From assembly GCA_002887195.1 (NCBI GenBank), contig PJAB01000544.1:1-24343 (forward strand): a stretch of 24,343 nucleotides of DNA. Reading direction: 5' to 3'. The notes under the pieces are model-generated. The model saw nothing but the letters and a program-made list of their open reading frames with translations, was not told the origin of the DNA and searched no databases. Each line of letters starts with the position of its first letter. The stretch's first letter is position 1. The position numbers and the translations under genes are program-made. This DNA comes from Chrysochromulina parva (taxonomy: Eukaryota > Haptophyta > Prymnesiales > Chrysochromulinaceae). Positions 8,501-16,712 of the stretch are shown here, one piece after another.

Positions 8501-11149
8501 CCTTCCACGTGAAGCGTCTCGCGGCGGTGGCGCTGCAGTGTGCGGCGCGCTGCCGCACAGCGCGCGGCTCACTCAAGGGTCGCCGCAAGCAAGCGCGCGA
8601 CCTTGCGGCGGCAGCGCAGAAGGCGGCACAGGACGTGGCGGCGCTGCGGGCTGAGAATGCGACGCTGCGGGCGGCACTGAGCCGCGCCGATGATGCGGCG
8701 GCCAGAGCGACGATCGCGGCAGCTGCGGCTGCGACGGCTGAGCCGGAGGAGAAGGAGAAGGTGAAGGTGGAGGCACTGGCCAAGGCGGAAGCAAAGGCGG
8801 TCACGGACTCATCTGAGCTCTGCCAGCTTCGCTCGGCTCTGCAGGAGCAGCAGGCAGCAGCAGAGTTGTTCACATTAACTCTGCAGGAGCAGCAAGTCGA
8901 GTTGGCCAAGCTACGGGCCAAGCTAAGCGAGCAGGAAGCATCGAGCTCTCGGCCGCCCCTGATGCCGCCCGCGTCGCCCAAAGCGACAGTCCCAAGCGCT
9001 CCGACGCAAGACAAGGAGAATTCGTCAAGCGCTCCGACGCAAGACAAGGAGAATTCGTCAAGCGCTCCGACGCAAGACAAGGAGAATTCGTCAAGCGCTC
9101 CGACGCAAGACAAGGAGAATTCGTCAATTAATTCGTCGCCCAGCGCGCGCTCGCTCGGGCTCGTGCTCTCACCAGCTCTCGCAACGGCGTCGGCGTCAGC
9201 CGCTCCGCCCCCGCAAGGCACACGAACCGTCGAGGGCAGCTTAGCGCGCGCGCTGGCGGCTGAGGCCGAAGTGAGCCGGCTCAAAGCTCAACTTCGGATG
9301 CTGCAACGGGAGGTCGACGGTCGCGGCTCTGACAAGGTGGTGGCGCTCAAGACGGCGCTCAACGGCCAGGTCCGCCAGCTCGAGGCGGACGTGGCCTCCG
9401 AGCGGCGGCACGCGGAGCTTGCGGCGGCCAAGGTCGCCGCCGAGGCAAGGGCAGAGCAAGCCGAGGAGTGTGTGCGTCGTCAGGAGCGGATCACGGCCAA
9501 GCTGCTCAAGGAGCTACGCGAGACCAAGACGGCGCTCGGTGCGCAGCAGTGTACTGCCTCCATGCTGCTGCGTCTGCGTGGTGATCTGCTTGCGGCCATC
9601 GAGGGCGCCGTCACGCGCCTGGGCACGGTGAAGGCAAGCCTGGACAGTGCCCTTGCGCCTGCGGCGGACCGTTTCGCGTCGGCGGTACTTACGGACGCAC
9701 ACCAAGCGGAAGAGCACGTGGCGGCTGTCGAAGAGGCTGCCGCCGCCGCGTGGGCCAACGCTGAGGCGGCTGAGGAACGCACGCAGCGCGCCGAGAGGCT
9801 TCTGGAGACGCTTGAGCAGCGCGTTGTAGCACAGGCGGGCCTGGTGGCCGCGCTGCTGCGCCGCGCGTCGGACCGCTCGGACCGCTCGCCCGATGCACTG
9901 TCGACCCGACGCATGGGGAAGAGAGCAGGGGATGCGGATGCGAAGGTGGACGGCGCAGAGGTGGAGGACGCAGAGGAGAAGGCCCTCGAGCCGATGTCGC
10001 CTTCGCCAGTGGGGGTGCTTGACCATACCCTTATTACTTCGCCCTTTGCAGCTGCGGCTCGCCGGTTGAGTGCCGCGTTCACTCCAGCGGCCATCAGCAT
10101 GGTGCGCGTCAGCTCGGTCACCAGATCGCTCAAGGGAGTGATCGGGGTTAGCTTCGGCGCCTGCGATGACGACGACGGCCGCACTGGCCGTGCAGGCGGC
10201 GGTGAGTGCGGTGGCAGCGGCGGCCGCTACGTGGCAATGCTCGAGGACGAGCTACGATGCACCCTGGATCACCTCGAGGCACAGCGAGAGGTGAGCCCTG
10301 GGCCAGTTGCATGCTGATTGCGCTCTGATTCCGCCTGATTGCATCTGATTGCGCCTGATTGCGCTCTGATTGCGCCTCTGGAGCTCGCAGGTGAGCCGTG
10401 AGCTCAGCCACGAGCTTGCGCGTCTCGCCATGCCCGGCGCCCTTCCATTCCCACCGCCGCCAACAGCCCACGACACGGACGTGCCGGCGACGGACGTGGA
10501 CGTGCCCGATGATGTAGCCTCGCCCCTCGCATCGCCGATAGAGGGCACCCCCATCGCTCGCAAGCTACATGCTGCTCTGATGGAAGATTGGCGTGACGGC
10601 GAGGGGCAAGGCGCCTCGTCCGCTGACAAGGCGGCGGCTCTGGCGGCAGCGGAGGCGGCGGCAGACGCTCTGATCTTTGGGGACCGGGGGCTGCCAACCA
10701 AGCTCCCAGCCGAAATGCAAGATGCAGAAGCCGCCGCAGATGCGCTCCTCAAGGCCGATCTCGCGTTTGATCTCGCGCGCCAAAGCCAAGGCGGCGGCGG
10801 GAGCCATTCGAGAGCCTTTGCAGCGCAGCCTCCCAGCCCCGTGCGCAAGCCCGAGACAGTGCTTGACAGCATCAAGCACCAGGCGGCGGCCGCGGCTCTG
10901 CTCGACGATCTTCGGAACGAGACGCTCAAGAGCACGCGCCTTGAGAAGATCATCTCGAGGCTCGTGGGCGAGCTGCGGGCAGCCAAGGTGCATGCGGCAT
11001 CGGCCAGCCTCGGAGGAGCCGAGAGCGCTCTGGCCACCTTCAAGCAGCTCCACTCACGGCTCGAGCAGCAGCTCCTGGACAATAGCGCAGCGGTTTGCAT
11101 GCTGCAGGGCGAAGTGCGCCGCGGGCTTGAGGCAGTCACGACCGCATAG
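5583..11149 (+). CDS. Unconventional myosin heavy chain (three exons: 5583-7212, 7349-10290, 10391-11149)
   Basis: This is an actin-based ATPase motor of 1776 residues after splicing. P-loop GESGAGKT is at 146-153, switch I NAKTLRNHNSSRFG at 203-216, and switch II DIFGFE at 494-499, followed by the relay helix (GFEQLCINYANEKLQWQF). The TEDS position, 16 residues before DALAK (423-427), is E407. Loop 2 is Gly-rich (about 663-673), the SH1 region VLHQLRCSGLIDAVR starts at 720, and about five IQ motifs (836-952) bind light chains or calmodulin. Coiled coil follows, interrupted by four 11-residue repeats (1093-1136). The tail has no cargo domain I recognise. Exon joins restore frame exactly: codon 544 is split at intron 1, and intron 2 lies between codons 1524 and 1525. 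Class assignment needs a tree. The N-terminus may be extended by an upstream exon. Confidence 0.95.
7213..7348 (+). other. Myosin intron 1 (GC-AG, 136 bp, minisatellite-filled)
   Basis: Phase-1 intron. The donor is CAG|GCGAGC and the acceptor TTCAG|GCGAGC. Splicing turns EVPWTAG into EVPWTAGEHTSNGATLQLLE, which aligns without gaps to the usual myosin W...N...L.L.E spacing; unspliced, the frame stops at 7223-7225. CAGGCGAGC occurs at both ends (7210-7218 and 7346-7354), extended to 14 of 15 matches as GGACTKCAGGCGAGC. The inside is 11 tandem units of TGATGGCCAC. Confidence 0.92.
7221..7330 (+). repeat. 10-bp minisatellite, 11 units, inside myosin intron 1
   Basis: Eleven uninterrupted units of TGATGGCCAC with single-base variants (TGATGACCAT, TGATGGCCTC, TGATGACCAC). 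They fill 110 of the intron's 136 bases. No spacers are present, so this is a simple tandem array. Confidence 0.97.
8993..9124 (+). repeat. 33-bp coding tandem repeat, 4 units (myosin tail)
   Basis: Four identical 33-bp units keep the reading frame and encode SAPTQDKENSS four times (residues 1093-1136). The exact identity at DNA level shows recent expansion. Each unit carries one KEN tripeptide. The insert separates two coiled-coil stretches and should be a flexible linker. Confidence 0.95.
10291..10390 (+). other. Myosin intron 2 (GT-AG, 100 bp, repeat-filled)
   Basis: Phase-0 intron with donor GAG|GTGAGCC and acceptor CGCAG|GTGAGCC. AGGTGAGCC is duplicated at 10289-10297 and 10389-10397. 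Splicing joins AQRE to VSRELSHELARL; unspliced, the frame stops at 10315-10317. The interior is six TGATTGCGCC-like units starting at 10315, 10326, 10336, 10346, 10356 and 10367. Confidence 0.9.
10314..10378 (+). repeat. 10-11-bp tandem array inside myosin intron 2
   Basis: Six units of CTGATTGCGC(TC) with variants, spaced 10 or 11 bp. Like the intron 1 array, the units are built on a TGAT core in the sense strand. Confidence 0.9.
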
Positions 11150-11696
11150 AGGGCGAGGGCGGCGCGGTGGTCTTCGGTGCGCCACACTCTTGGACCAGCT
11201 TGCTGGGCACGGTCGAGATTGAGATTGGGAGCAGAGCCGCCGTTGTTACTTGTTTCGGCAGGAAACCAGGAATGCGTCACAGAACACGCCTTGCAGACGC
11301 CTTGCTACCGGTGTACAGAGATGAATTGTGCCGCGCGTCACAAATTCGAAAATAATACACGTTGCCCATCAAAATACAAAGTTTTCGATTGCACAGCGTA
11401 AACCGTATCCAACATGTGTATGCTGAGAGGCGTAACTACGGGGTAACTGAGGTGGATACTGCTTACTGGATTATCGCGGCGTGGAATTAATGCTGTGCGG
11501 CGGACCACAGGGTAGAAATCCCACAGACACACTTTCACGTTCACACATGCCGATCTGCCTGGTGCGAAGCCAAAACTAGCTCTCCAGTGGTGGCGAGAGA
11601 CGCGAGGCGCGCATACCCAAGGTTTTCCCCACAGCCCTTTTTCACGCTGGACGAAGCTCGAAGGTCGACTCCCTCCGACTCCCCTGCAGCGGCCCG
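11150..11696. other. Intergenic region between myosin and SGNH-like genes
   Basis: 547 bp without a supportable gene. It holds the myosin 3' flank (AT-richer from about 11335, with AATAATACACG and AAAATACAAAG) and the upstream region of the next gene. GGTTTTCCCCACAG ending at 11634 is a good-looking 3' splice site, and the downstream frame is open from 11580, so an upstream exon of the SGNH gene is possible. Confidence 0.5.
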
Positions 11697-13223
11697 ATGC
11701 CGATCGGGTCGTACATAGGCCGTTCGTGTCCCATCGTGCCACCACTGCAAGAAGTGGTGTTCCCAAGACCGAGTATATCGGCACTGGAGAGTGCCGTACC
11801 ACTTGTGGATGATCGCCCGCTTGCTTGCTTGGCCGACAAGCTCCTGCGATCGGAGCCTGTACGCATCGTCTTCTATGGAAGCTCAGTCACGGCAGGGATT
11901 CGATGCAACCACAAGCGCCAGCGGAGCGTCAACTTTCCACAGCAAACGGTGCAACTTCTCGAGCAAATCTTTCCGCGGTCAAACGTGACTATCGATGTCT
12001 ACGGATACCCTGGCGCGTCGCCGAGCTTTCTAAGGGCTTGCCACAGCACGCTGATGCGCACCGATGCCGCCGACCTGTACGTCATCGAGATGACCGACAA
12101 TCTCGCGGACGGGTATTCCGGTGTTGGCCAATCGGTTGAGGCGCTCATGAGCTCGGTGCAGCAACGCGCTCCGAATGCAGCACTCGCGCTGCTGGCGCCC
12201 ATTCCGCAGCGATGCGTGCGCGCGCTGAAGCGCATGAAGCCCTTTCAGCACGTACCGAAGGACGACGCCTCGACGCTGCGAATCTTGCGCGAAGACTGCT
12301 TCAGCAATAACACCGTTGCCGCGAGTTTTGAGGACGTAGGCGCTGCTCACAGTGTGACGACCATCTCAGCGCGTCACCTCATCCGTGAGGAGCTCTTTGA
12401 CAAGCCAGCAGCAGCCACCGCTACCATTGGCCGACTGCACTACGATGCGGTTCACCCAAATGGCGCAGGAAACTGGGAACTCGCCGTCGCGCTCGAGCAT
12501 GCGATTACGCGCTACGCTCGGGCCGGTTCATCCTCGCAGCGTCGTTCCGCGTGCAGCGTGCGACCGGCAGGAGCGCTTGAGATTGCAAACATCTTCGCAC
12601 CTCGCAAGCGCACCACGGACGCGATGGTCTGCGCCGTGGGTGAGGAACTGCGACAGTACGTGCTGCGCGCCTCGGGCTGGACGTACATTGTCGAGCGAAA
12701 CGCTCAAGGCTTACCTAAACCGGGGTACATCGCCGTCGAACCCGGGTCCATCATGGACCTTTGCTATCGGCCCGAGCTCAAGAAGGAGAGCATGGCTACC
12801 GCTGGGCTCCATTACCAGGTAACTGTTGCATGGAGTCTCGGCTACCTGATGAGCTACGAGCACATGGGCCAGATGCGGGGCGAATGCCTCAGTCAAGTGC
12901 AAGGAAGTAGCTGCACATGCGGCTCGCGTGTGTTCAACGCACACTGGCGGTTGCCCGTGTCGCAGCCGCACGTCTCGCGGCTCAAGCTGCAGATCCATTA
13001 CGGTCGCAAAGATGCGACGGGCCTGCTCGTTCCCAGAGCCGCAATAGGAGCAGATGCTGCTGCGGCGGCTTCTATGTGTCCATGCATCATTCGCCTCACA
13101 TTGCTCAACGAGACCAGTAGCAATGGCAAGAAGTTCAAGCTCGTGTCATTGATGAGTGGCTTCTACACGGGCACGATCGTATCCGACGCCGTGGGATGGG
13201 CGGCGCGTTATGATCTCATGTAG
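11697..13223 (+). CDS. SGNH-hydrolase-like protein with Cys-containing C-terminal domain
   Basis: This 508-residue protein has two parts. Residues about 54-275 carry the SGNH/GDSL esterase blocks: block I FYGSSVTAG with the likely nucleophile S63, block II GYPGASP (G106), block III VIEMTDN (N135), and block V YDAVHPNG with D250 and H253. Members are lipases, carbohydrate esterases or acetyltransferase-linked esterases; the substrate is unknown here. Residues about 290-508 form a second domain marked by WSLGYLMSYEHMGQMRGEC, a CTC pair (C406, C408) and a beta-rich end. I believe this recurs with SGNH domains in algae, but that is from memory. No signal peptide follows the first ATG; one could lie in an upstream exon ending at 11634. 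It is convergent with the EF-hand/LRR gene. Confidence 0.8.
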   Translation: MPIGSYIGRSCPIVPPLQEVVFPRPSISALESAVPLVDDRPLACLADKLLRSEPVRIVFYGSSVTAGIRCNHKRQRSVNFPQQTVQLLEQIFPRSNVTIDVYGYPGASPSFLRACHSTLMRTDAADLYVIEMTDNLADGYSGVGQSVEALMSSVQQRAPNAALALLAPIPQRCVRALKRMKPFQHVPKDDASTLRILREDCFSNNTVAASFEDVGAAHSVTTISARHLIREELFDKPAAATATIGRLHYDAVHPNGAGNWELAVALEHAITRYARAGSSSQRRSACSVRPAGALEIANIFAPRKRTTDAMVCAVGEELRQYVLRASGWTYIVERNAQGLPKPGYIAVEPGSIMDLCYRPELKKESMATAGLHYQVTVAWSLGYLMSYEHMGQMRGECLSQVQGSSCTCGSRVFNAHWRLPVSQPHVSRLKLQIHYGRKDATGLLVPRAAIGADAAAAASMCPCIIRLTLLNETSSNGKKFKLVSLMSGFYTGTIVSDAVGWAARYDLM

Positions 13224-13653
13224 ATCGTTGGAAAATGACAAAACATTAATCTCGACACAGGGCGCGCTGCGGTTCGAAAAAAGTTAAAGGACGTCTAGCG
13301 CTCTAGCCGCTCTAGGGATCCTCCATCCACGGACCCCTCAAACGCCGGCGTCACGCTCTCGCACACGCTCAGGTCGTGCGGTGCCCAGTGCCGCTATATC
13401 ATTCACTTCCTTGTCTTTTCCCTGCGCTGCGCTCTTCCCTCAGCGGCCATCACGACCGCATGCGCAACCGATCTTCAACCATAATGCGATGAACATGTCC
13501 TGCAATCATCCACATTGCCCGACACGTCAGTCGGGCACTCACTTCTTTCACAACCCTTCGTCATCATACCTCGCCAGCACTTTGCAGACGCAGCCTTGCA
13601 ATCTGGGCGCAAGGTTTCCGCAATCGCACGCCCACCGAAGCCAAGCAACGAGC
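13224..13653. other. Intergenic region between convergent genes
   Basis: This 430-bp region holds the 3' flanks of both neighbours. A small CTCTAGC repeat is at about 13294-13315. GGTTCGAA at 13271-13278 looks like a tRNA B box, but no tRNA folds around it. No gene is supported. Confidence 0.55.
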
Positions 13654-16581
13654 TTAGTCCTTCTTGACAATCGGCTCGATGCGGAATTCGTAGCCGGTGG
13701 CAAGCTGGAAGGAGGTGGCCGTGCGCACAACATTGGTCTTGTTCGATTGCGCTGCCGGGTCCGAGCGCGTGCGCGAGCCGTCATCCGTGGACTTGCGCTG
13801 GTCCATGACCGCCTGCTTGGCGGATTTCGTTGCGTACGGGTTGTTCGACAAGTCGATGATGTTCATGTTGATGGTGGAGCGGTAGGCCTTGGTTCCTGGC
13901 TTGAGGGCAAGTTCGAGCGCGCGCATGCCGTTGTTGTCGATCTTATTGTCCGAGACATCGAGAGAGTCGACCATGCCGCACGAGCCCGAGGCCATCGAGG
14001 CGCAGAGCAGGATGAGGTCTGCCGAGGTCAGCCCGAGCTTGGGCAGCGAGATGTTGCTCAGCAGCGGGATGCGCTCACCTACCAATGATATCTTCGGAAA
14101 TTGTTGGCTGTACGCGACGATCGCGATCGTCGTGGCCGCTTCATGCCCAAACGGGCAAGGCATCCCGAAGCTGACCGACTGGAGCTCGCGCAGATTTGTT
14201 GGCGCGGTCGCGAGCGCCTGCGCGAGCAGCCGTGCACCGTCGGCCTCGATCGTATTAGACTCGAGCGTGAGGTGGCGCAGCTTCCTTTGGTAACCCTCCC
14301 CCAGCCGGGCTGCGAACTCGCTCACGAAGGCGCGGCCGCTCTCAGTCGCGACGTCCCTGAAGATGAAGGTGAACTTCTTGAGAGAGGTCGGTAGGGAGCG
14401 GGCGAGCGCCTTGGCCATCGACTCGTCGAATGGGGAGCAGCCGGATAATAAGACAAAGGCGTGCGGAGTGCCCGACTGCCCGATGGCGCGGATGCAACTT
14501 TGGTACGCCGGCCCAGGGCCGAGGTTGGCAGAGTTACGCAGGGTTGCGAGTGCCACACGCCCAGCAATAGCCCGGTCGACCTGCAGGTAGGCCTCTTCCT
14601 CAGCGGACTGCGTCACGCCCAGCGGCCCATTCTCCCGATAGATTTTGAGCCACCCGGCGTTCCATTCATCCAAGTCAATCTCGCCATCCTTGTTGGTGTT
14701 GACTTCGGCGACGATCATATCAATCTTCGCCTCCTCTACCACGCTCGTCTCGCGTAGGTAAGCCTTCATCGTGGCGATCGGGATGCGTGCCTCCTTCTTG
14801 GCCACATCGATCTGGTTCACCTTGGCCACGGCCTTGAAGATGTTCTCACCAGCGACGGCCGTGAGGATGGCCTTCCGATCGGCTTCGACCGAGGTATGAG
14901 CTTCGAGGAGGCGAGACTCTAACCCCCTCAGAGCGAGGCGCAGCGGGAAGAAGTTTTCGCGCGTCGGCTTGTTCACTTGGCATGCGTGGAAGTCGGCCGC
15001 CGCGTAGTCCCCCTCAAGAAGACCGACCGCCGTGCAATGTCGGTGCTTGGTCCCATCGATGCGACCCGCGGTGACACGCATCGTGGTGACGCACACGTGC
15101 GTTCGCGCGGTGTACAGATCCCATTTATGGTCTGCCTTGACCAATGAGAGATAGGTCTCGTACAGGCACCACGAGCGGCGCAGGCACACCCCAGCCGCAT
15201 CAAGCACCGTCACAGTCCCGATGCAGTTGCGCAGCGCCTTTTGGAACGTGGACCAATAAAAGGCCGGGTCGGGCCGCCACTGGTTGTTGGCGAAGGCAGA
15301 GATGAAATATGCGCAGTGGTCGGGCACGCCGCGGTCGCGCGCGTGCTGCTCGAGGCAGTCGAGCAGGTTGCGGAAGCTCTCACCCCACCAGCTGCACACA
15401 AACCAGACGGGCGGCTGCACGTCCTGCGCGATTCGCTCGATGTAGCTCGAGCGCTGCTCCTGCGTGCTCGGCTTGATGATGTAGCGCGTCACGTCGTACA
15501 TGGTCACGTCCGCCACTCTCAGCCGGCGCCCATGCACACCCATCCACCCCTCGTGGTCGCACCGAGCCTCTATGTGCCTCATAATGTCGCGCAGCTGCGA
15601 GAGCGTGATGCCGCGCTCCTCGCCCCTCGGGATGCGACGCGGCGCTCGATGCTTGTGCAGGTCGGCAAAGTCCACCGTGTAGTGGTGTGAGACGAGGTCG
15701 AGGAGCAAGTTGAGGCCTCGCTGGTCTTGCCCGAGGATCGCGCCCTGTCCAAAGCCCGCCTCATGGTACCCCTTGATCCACTCCTCGCGGCTCACCGAGC
15801 CCGAACCATCCTTGTCAAGGGTGGCGAAGAGCGAGGCGACCTTATCCGGATCGAGGCGGCCGCGGAAGAAGCGGTAGAGCTCGTCGCGCGATACGTGGCC
15901 GCTCTTGTCCTTGTCGATGATGTCGAAGACCACGTCCGGCCCCGTCCACGACTTGAACGGCGGACGGCCCACCTCGAGCTCCTTGAGGTAGGAGCCTTGA
16001 GGAGCCGGGGCCGTGTTTGGGCGCCGATTGGACTGGCTCATGTCAAACTTGACCTGCGCGCTGATCACGTCGGACTCGGAGGCCATATAAGCCAAGTATT
16101 TGGACGTCGTCTGCCGCGGTAAGCCCATCAGATGAGCCGCACTTGCAGCATGAGACGCAGAGGCGCTCTTGATGGAGCTTGCAGATGCAGCTTGCAGATG
16201 AGTCGAACTCTTTGCAGCATGCAGATGAGTCACGCTCGCTGCGTGCAGGTCGGGCTCCCTTCTCAGCAGCTGCGGCCGATGCGACAGCTCGTGCATGGAT
16301 GAGACACGGCGCAAACTCGGATTGTGGAGCTCGACAATTGAACTTGACGAACGCAGCGCTGTCGTGCGAGAGGCTGGCCGCCATCGGTCGAGGAAAGGTT
16401 GGATCGACTGAGAGTCCATCTGACTTGGCCAAGCTCCATTTCGCCTCGCCAGTTCCGGTGAGAGCACGGGCTCACCGACAAAGTGCTGTTGTGTGAGCGC
16501 CGACCCAGATGGGTCGAAGAGTGTAGCCTTGCTCGGCGACGAGATGCGTAACCCTACTCGCATGGCTTCGTCCGTCGACAA
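13654..16581 (-). CDS. EF-hand / TIR-like (WWGE) / EF-hand / LRR protein
   Basis: This single-exon protein has 975 residues. The N-terminus (1-200) is Ser/Ala/His-rich with HAAS-type repeats (113-150) and looks disordered. An EF-hand pair has intact Ca2+ loops at 223-234 (DKDKSGHVSRDE) and 256-267 (DKDGSGSVSREE). Residues about 390-490 form a domain opening VWFVCSWWGESF and containing CAYFISAFANNQW and TVTVLDAAGVCLRRSWCLYET, a pattern seen in many protist proteins. The order of strands and the WCLxE motif (E475) resemble TIR domains, in which that Glu is catalytic for NAD cleavage. A third EF-hand loop is at 628-639 (NTNKDGEIDLDE). Residues about 765-925 contain RNI-type leucine-rich repeats (LTLESNTIEADGA, LDVSDNKIDNNGM, IDLSNNPYATKSA). 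A calcium-regulated signalling role is plausible. The TIR relation is inference. Confidence 0.82.
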   Translation of the reverse strand: MSTDEAMRVGLRISSPSKATLFDPSGSALTQQHFVGEPVLSPELARRNGAWPSQMDSQSIQPFLDRWRPASRTTALRSSSSIVELHNPSLRRVSSMHELSHRPQLLRREPDLHAASVTHLHAAKSSTHLQAASASSIKSASASHAASAAHLMGLPRQTTSKYLAYMASESDVISAQVKFDMSQSNRRPNTAPAPQGSYLKELEVGRPPFKSWTGPDVVFDIIDKDKSGHVSRDELYRFFRGRLDPDKVASLFATLDKDGSGSVSREEWIKGYHEAGFGQGAILGQDQRGLNLLLDLVSHHYTVDFADLHKHRAPRRIPRGEERGITLSQLRDIMRHIEARCDHEGWMGVHGRRLRVADVTMYDVTRYIIKPSTQEQRSSYIERIAQDVQPPVWFVCSWWGESFRNLLDCLEQHARDRGVPDHCAYFISAFANNQWRPDPAFYWSTFQKALRNCIGTVTVLDAAGVCLRRSWCLYETYLSLVKADHKWDLYTARTHVCVTTMRVTAGRIDGTKHRHCTAVGLLEGDYAAADFHACQVNKPTRENFFPLRLALRGLESRLLEAHTSVEADRKAILTAVAGENIFKAVAKVNQIDVAKKEARIPIATMKAYLRETSVVEEAKIDMIVAEVNTNKDGEIDLDEWNAGWLKIYRENGPLGVTQSAEEEAYLQVDRAIAGRVALATLRNSANLGPGPAYQSCIRAIGQSGTPHAFVLLSGCSPFDESMAKALARSLPTSLKKFTFIFRDVATESGRAFVSEFAARLGEGYQRKLRHLTLESNTIEADGARLLAQALATAPTNLRELQSVSFGMPCPFGHEAATTIAIVAYSQQFPKISLVGERIPLLSNISLPKLGLTSADLILLCASMASGSCGMVDSLDVSDNKIDNNGMRALELALKPGTKAYRSTINMNIIDLSNNPYATKSAKQAVMDQRKSTDDGSRTRSDPAAQSNKTNVVRTATSFQLATGYEFRIEPIVKKD

Positions 16582-16712
16582 AGAGGAAAGGGTTGTAAAG
16601 CGCCTCGCCTTTTCCTCTTCGGTGAAACGTGCGCCGCCGGTGCGGGGTCGCGTTGTTTAGGTTTATGTTTCAAACAAGTTTGAGAGCAAATGAGCTCAAA
16701 ACGACGCCTTGC
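16582..16712. other. Short intergenic spacer between two minus-strand EF-hand genes
   Basis: The 131-bp spacer holds the upstream region of the EF-hand/LRR gene and the 3' end of the calcyphosin-like gene. I see no clear core promoter motif. Confidence 0.5.

Noticed and set aside
9480..10184. Long minus-strand frames across the myosin tail
   Set aside because: They are antisense shadows caused by the GC-rich codon pattern of the coiled-coil coding sequence.
13260..13290. tRNA gene suggested by a GGTTCGAA B-box-like word
   Set aside because: No A box at the right distance and no cloverleaf arms can be drawn.
13381..14088. Plus-strand 235-codon open frame
   Set aside because: Most of it is antisense to the 3' part of the EF-hand/LRR gene and has no protein features.
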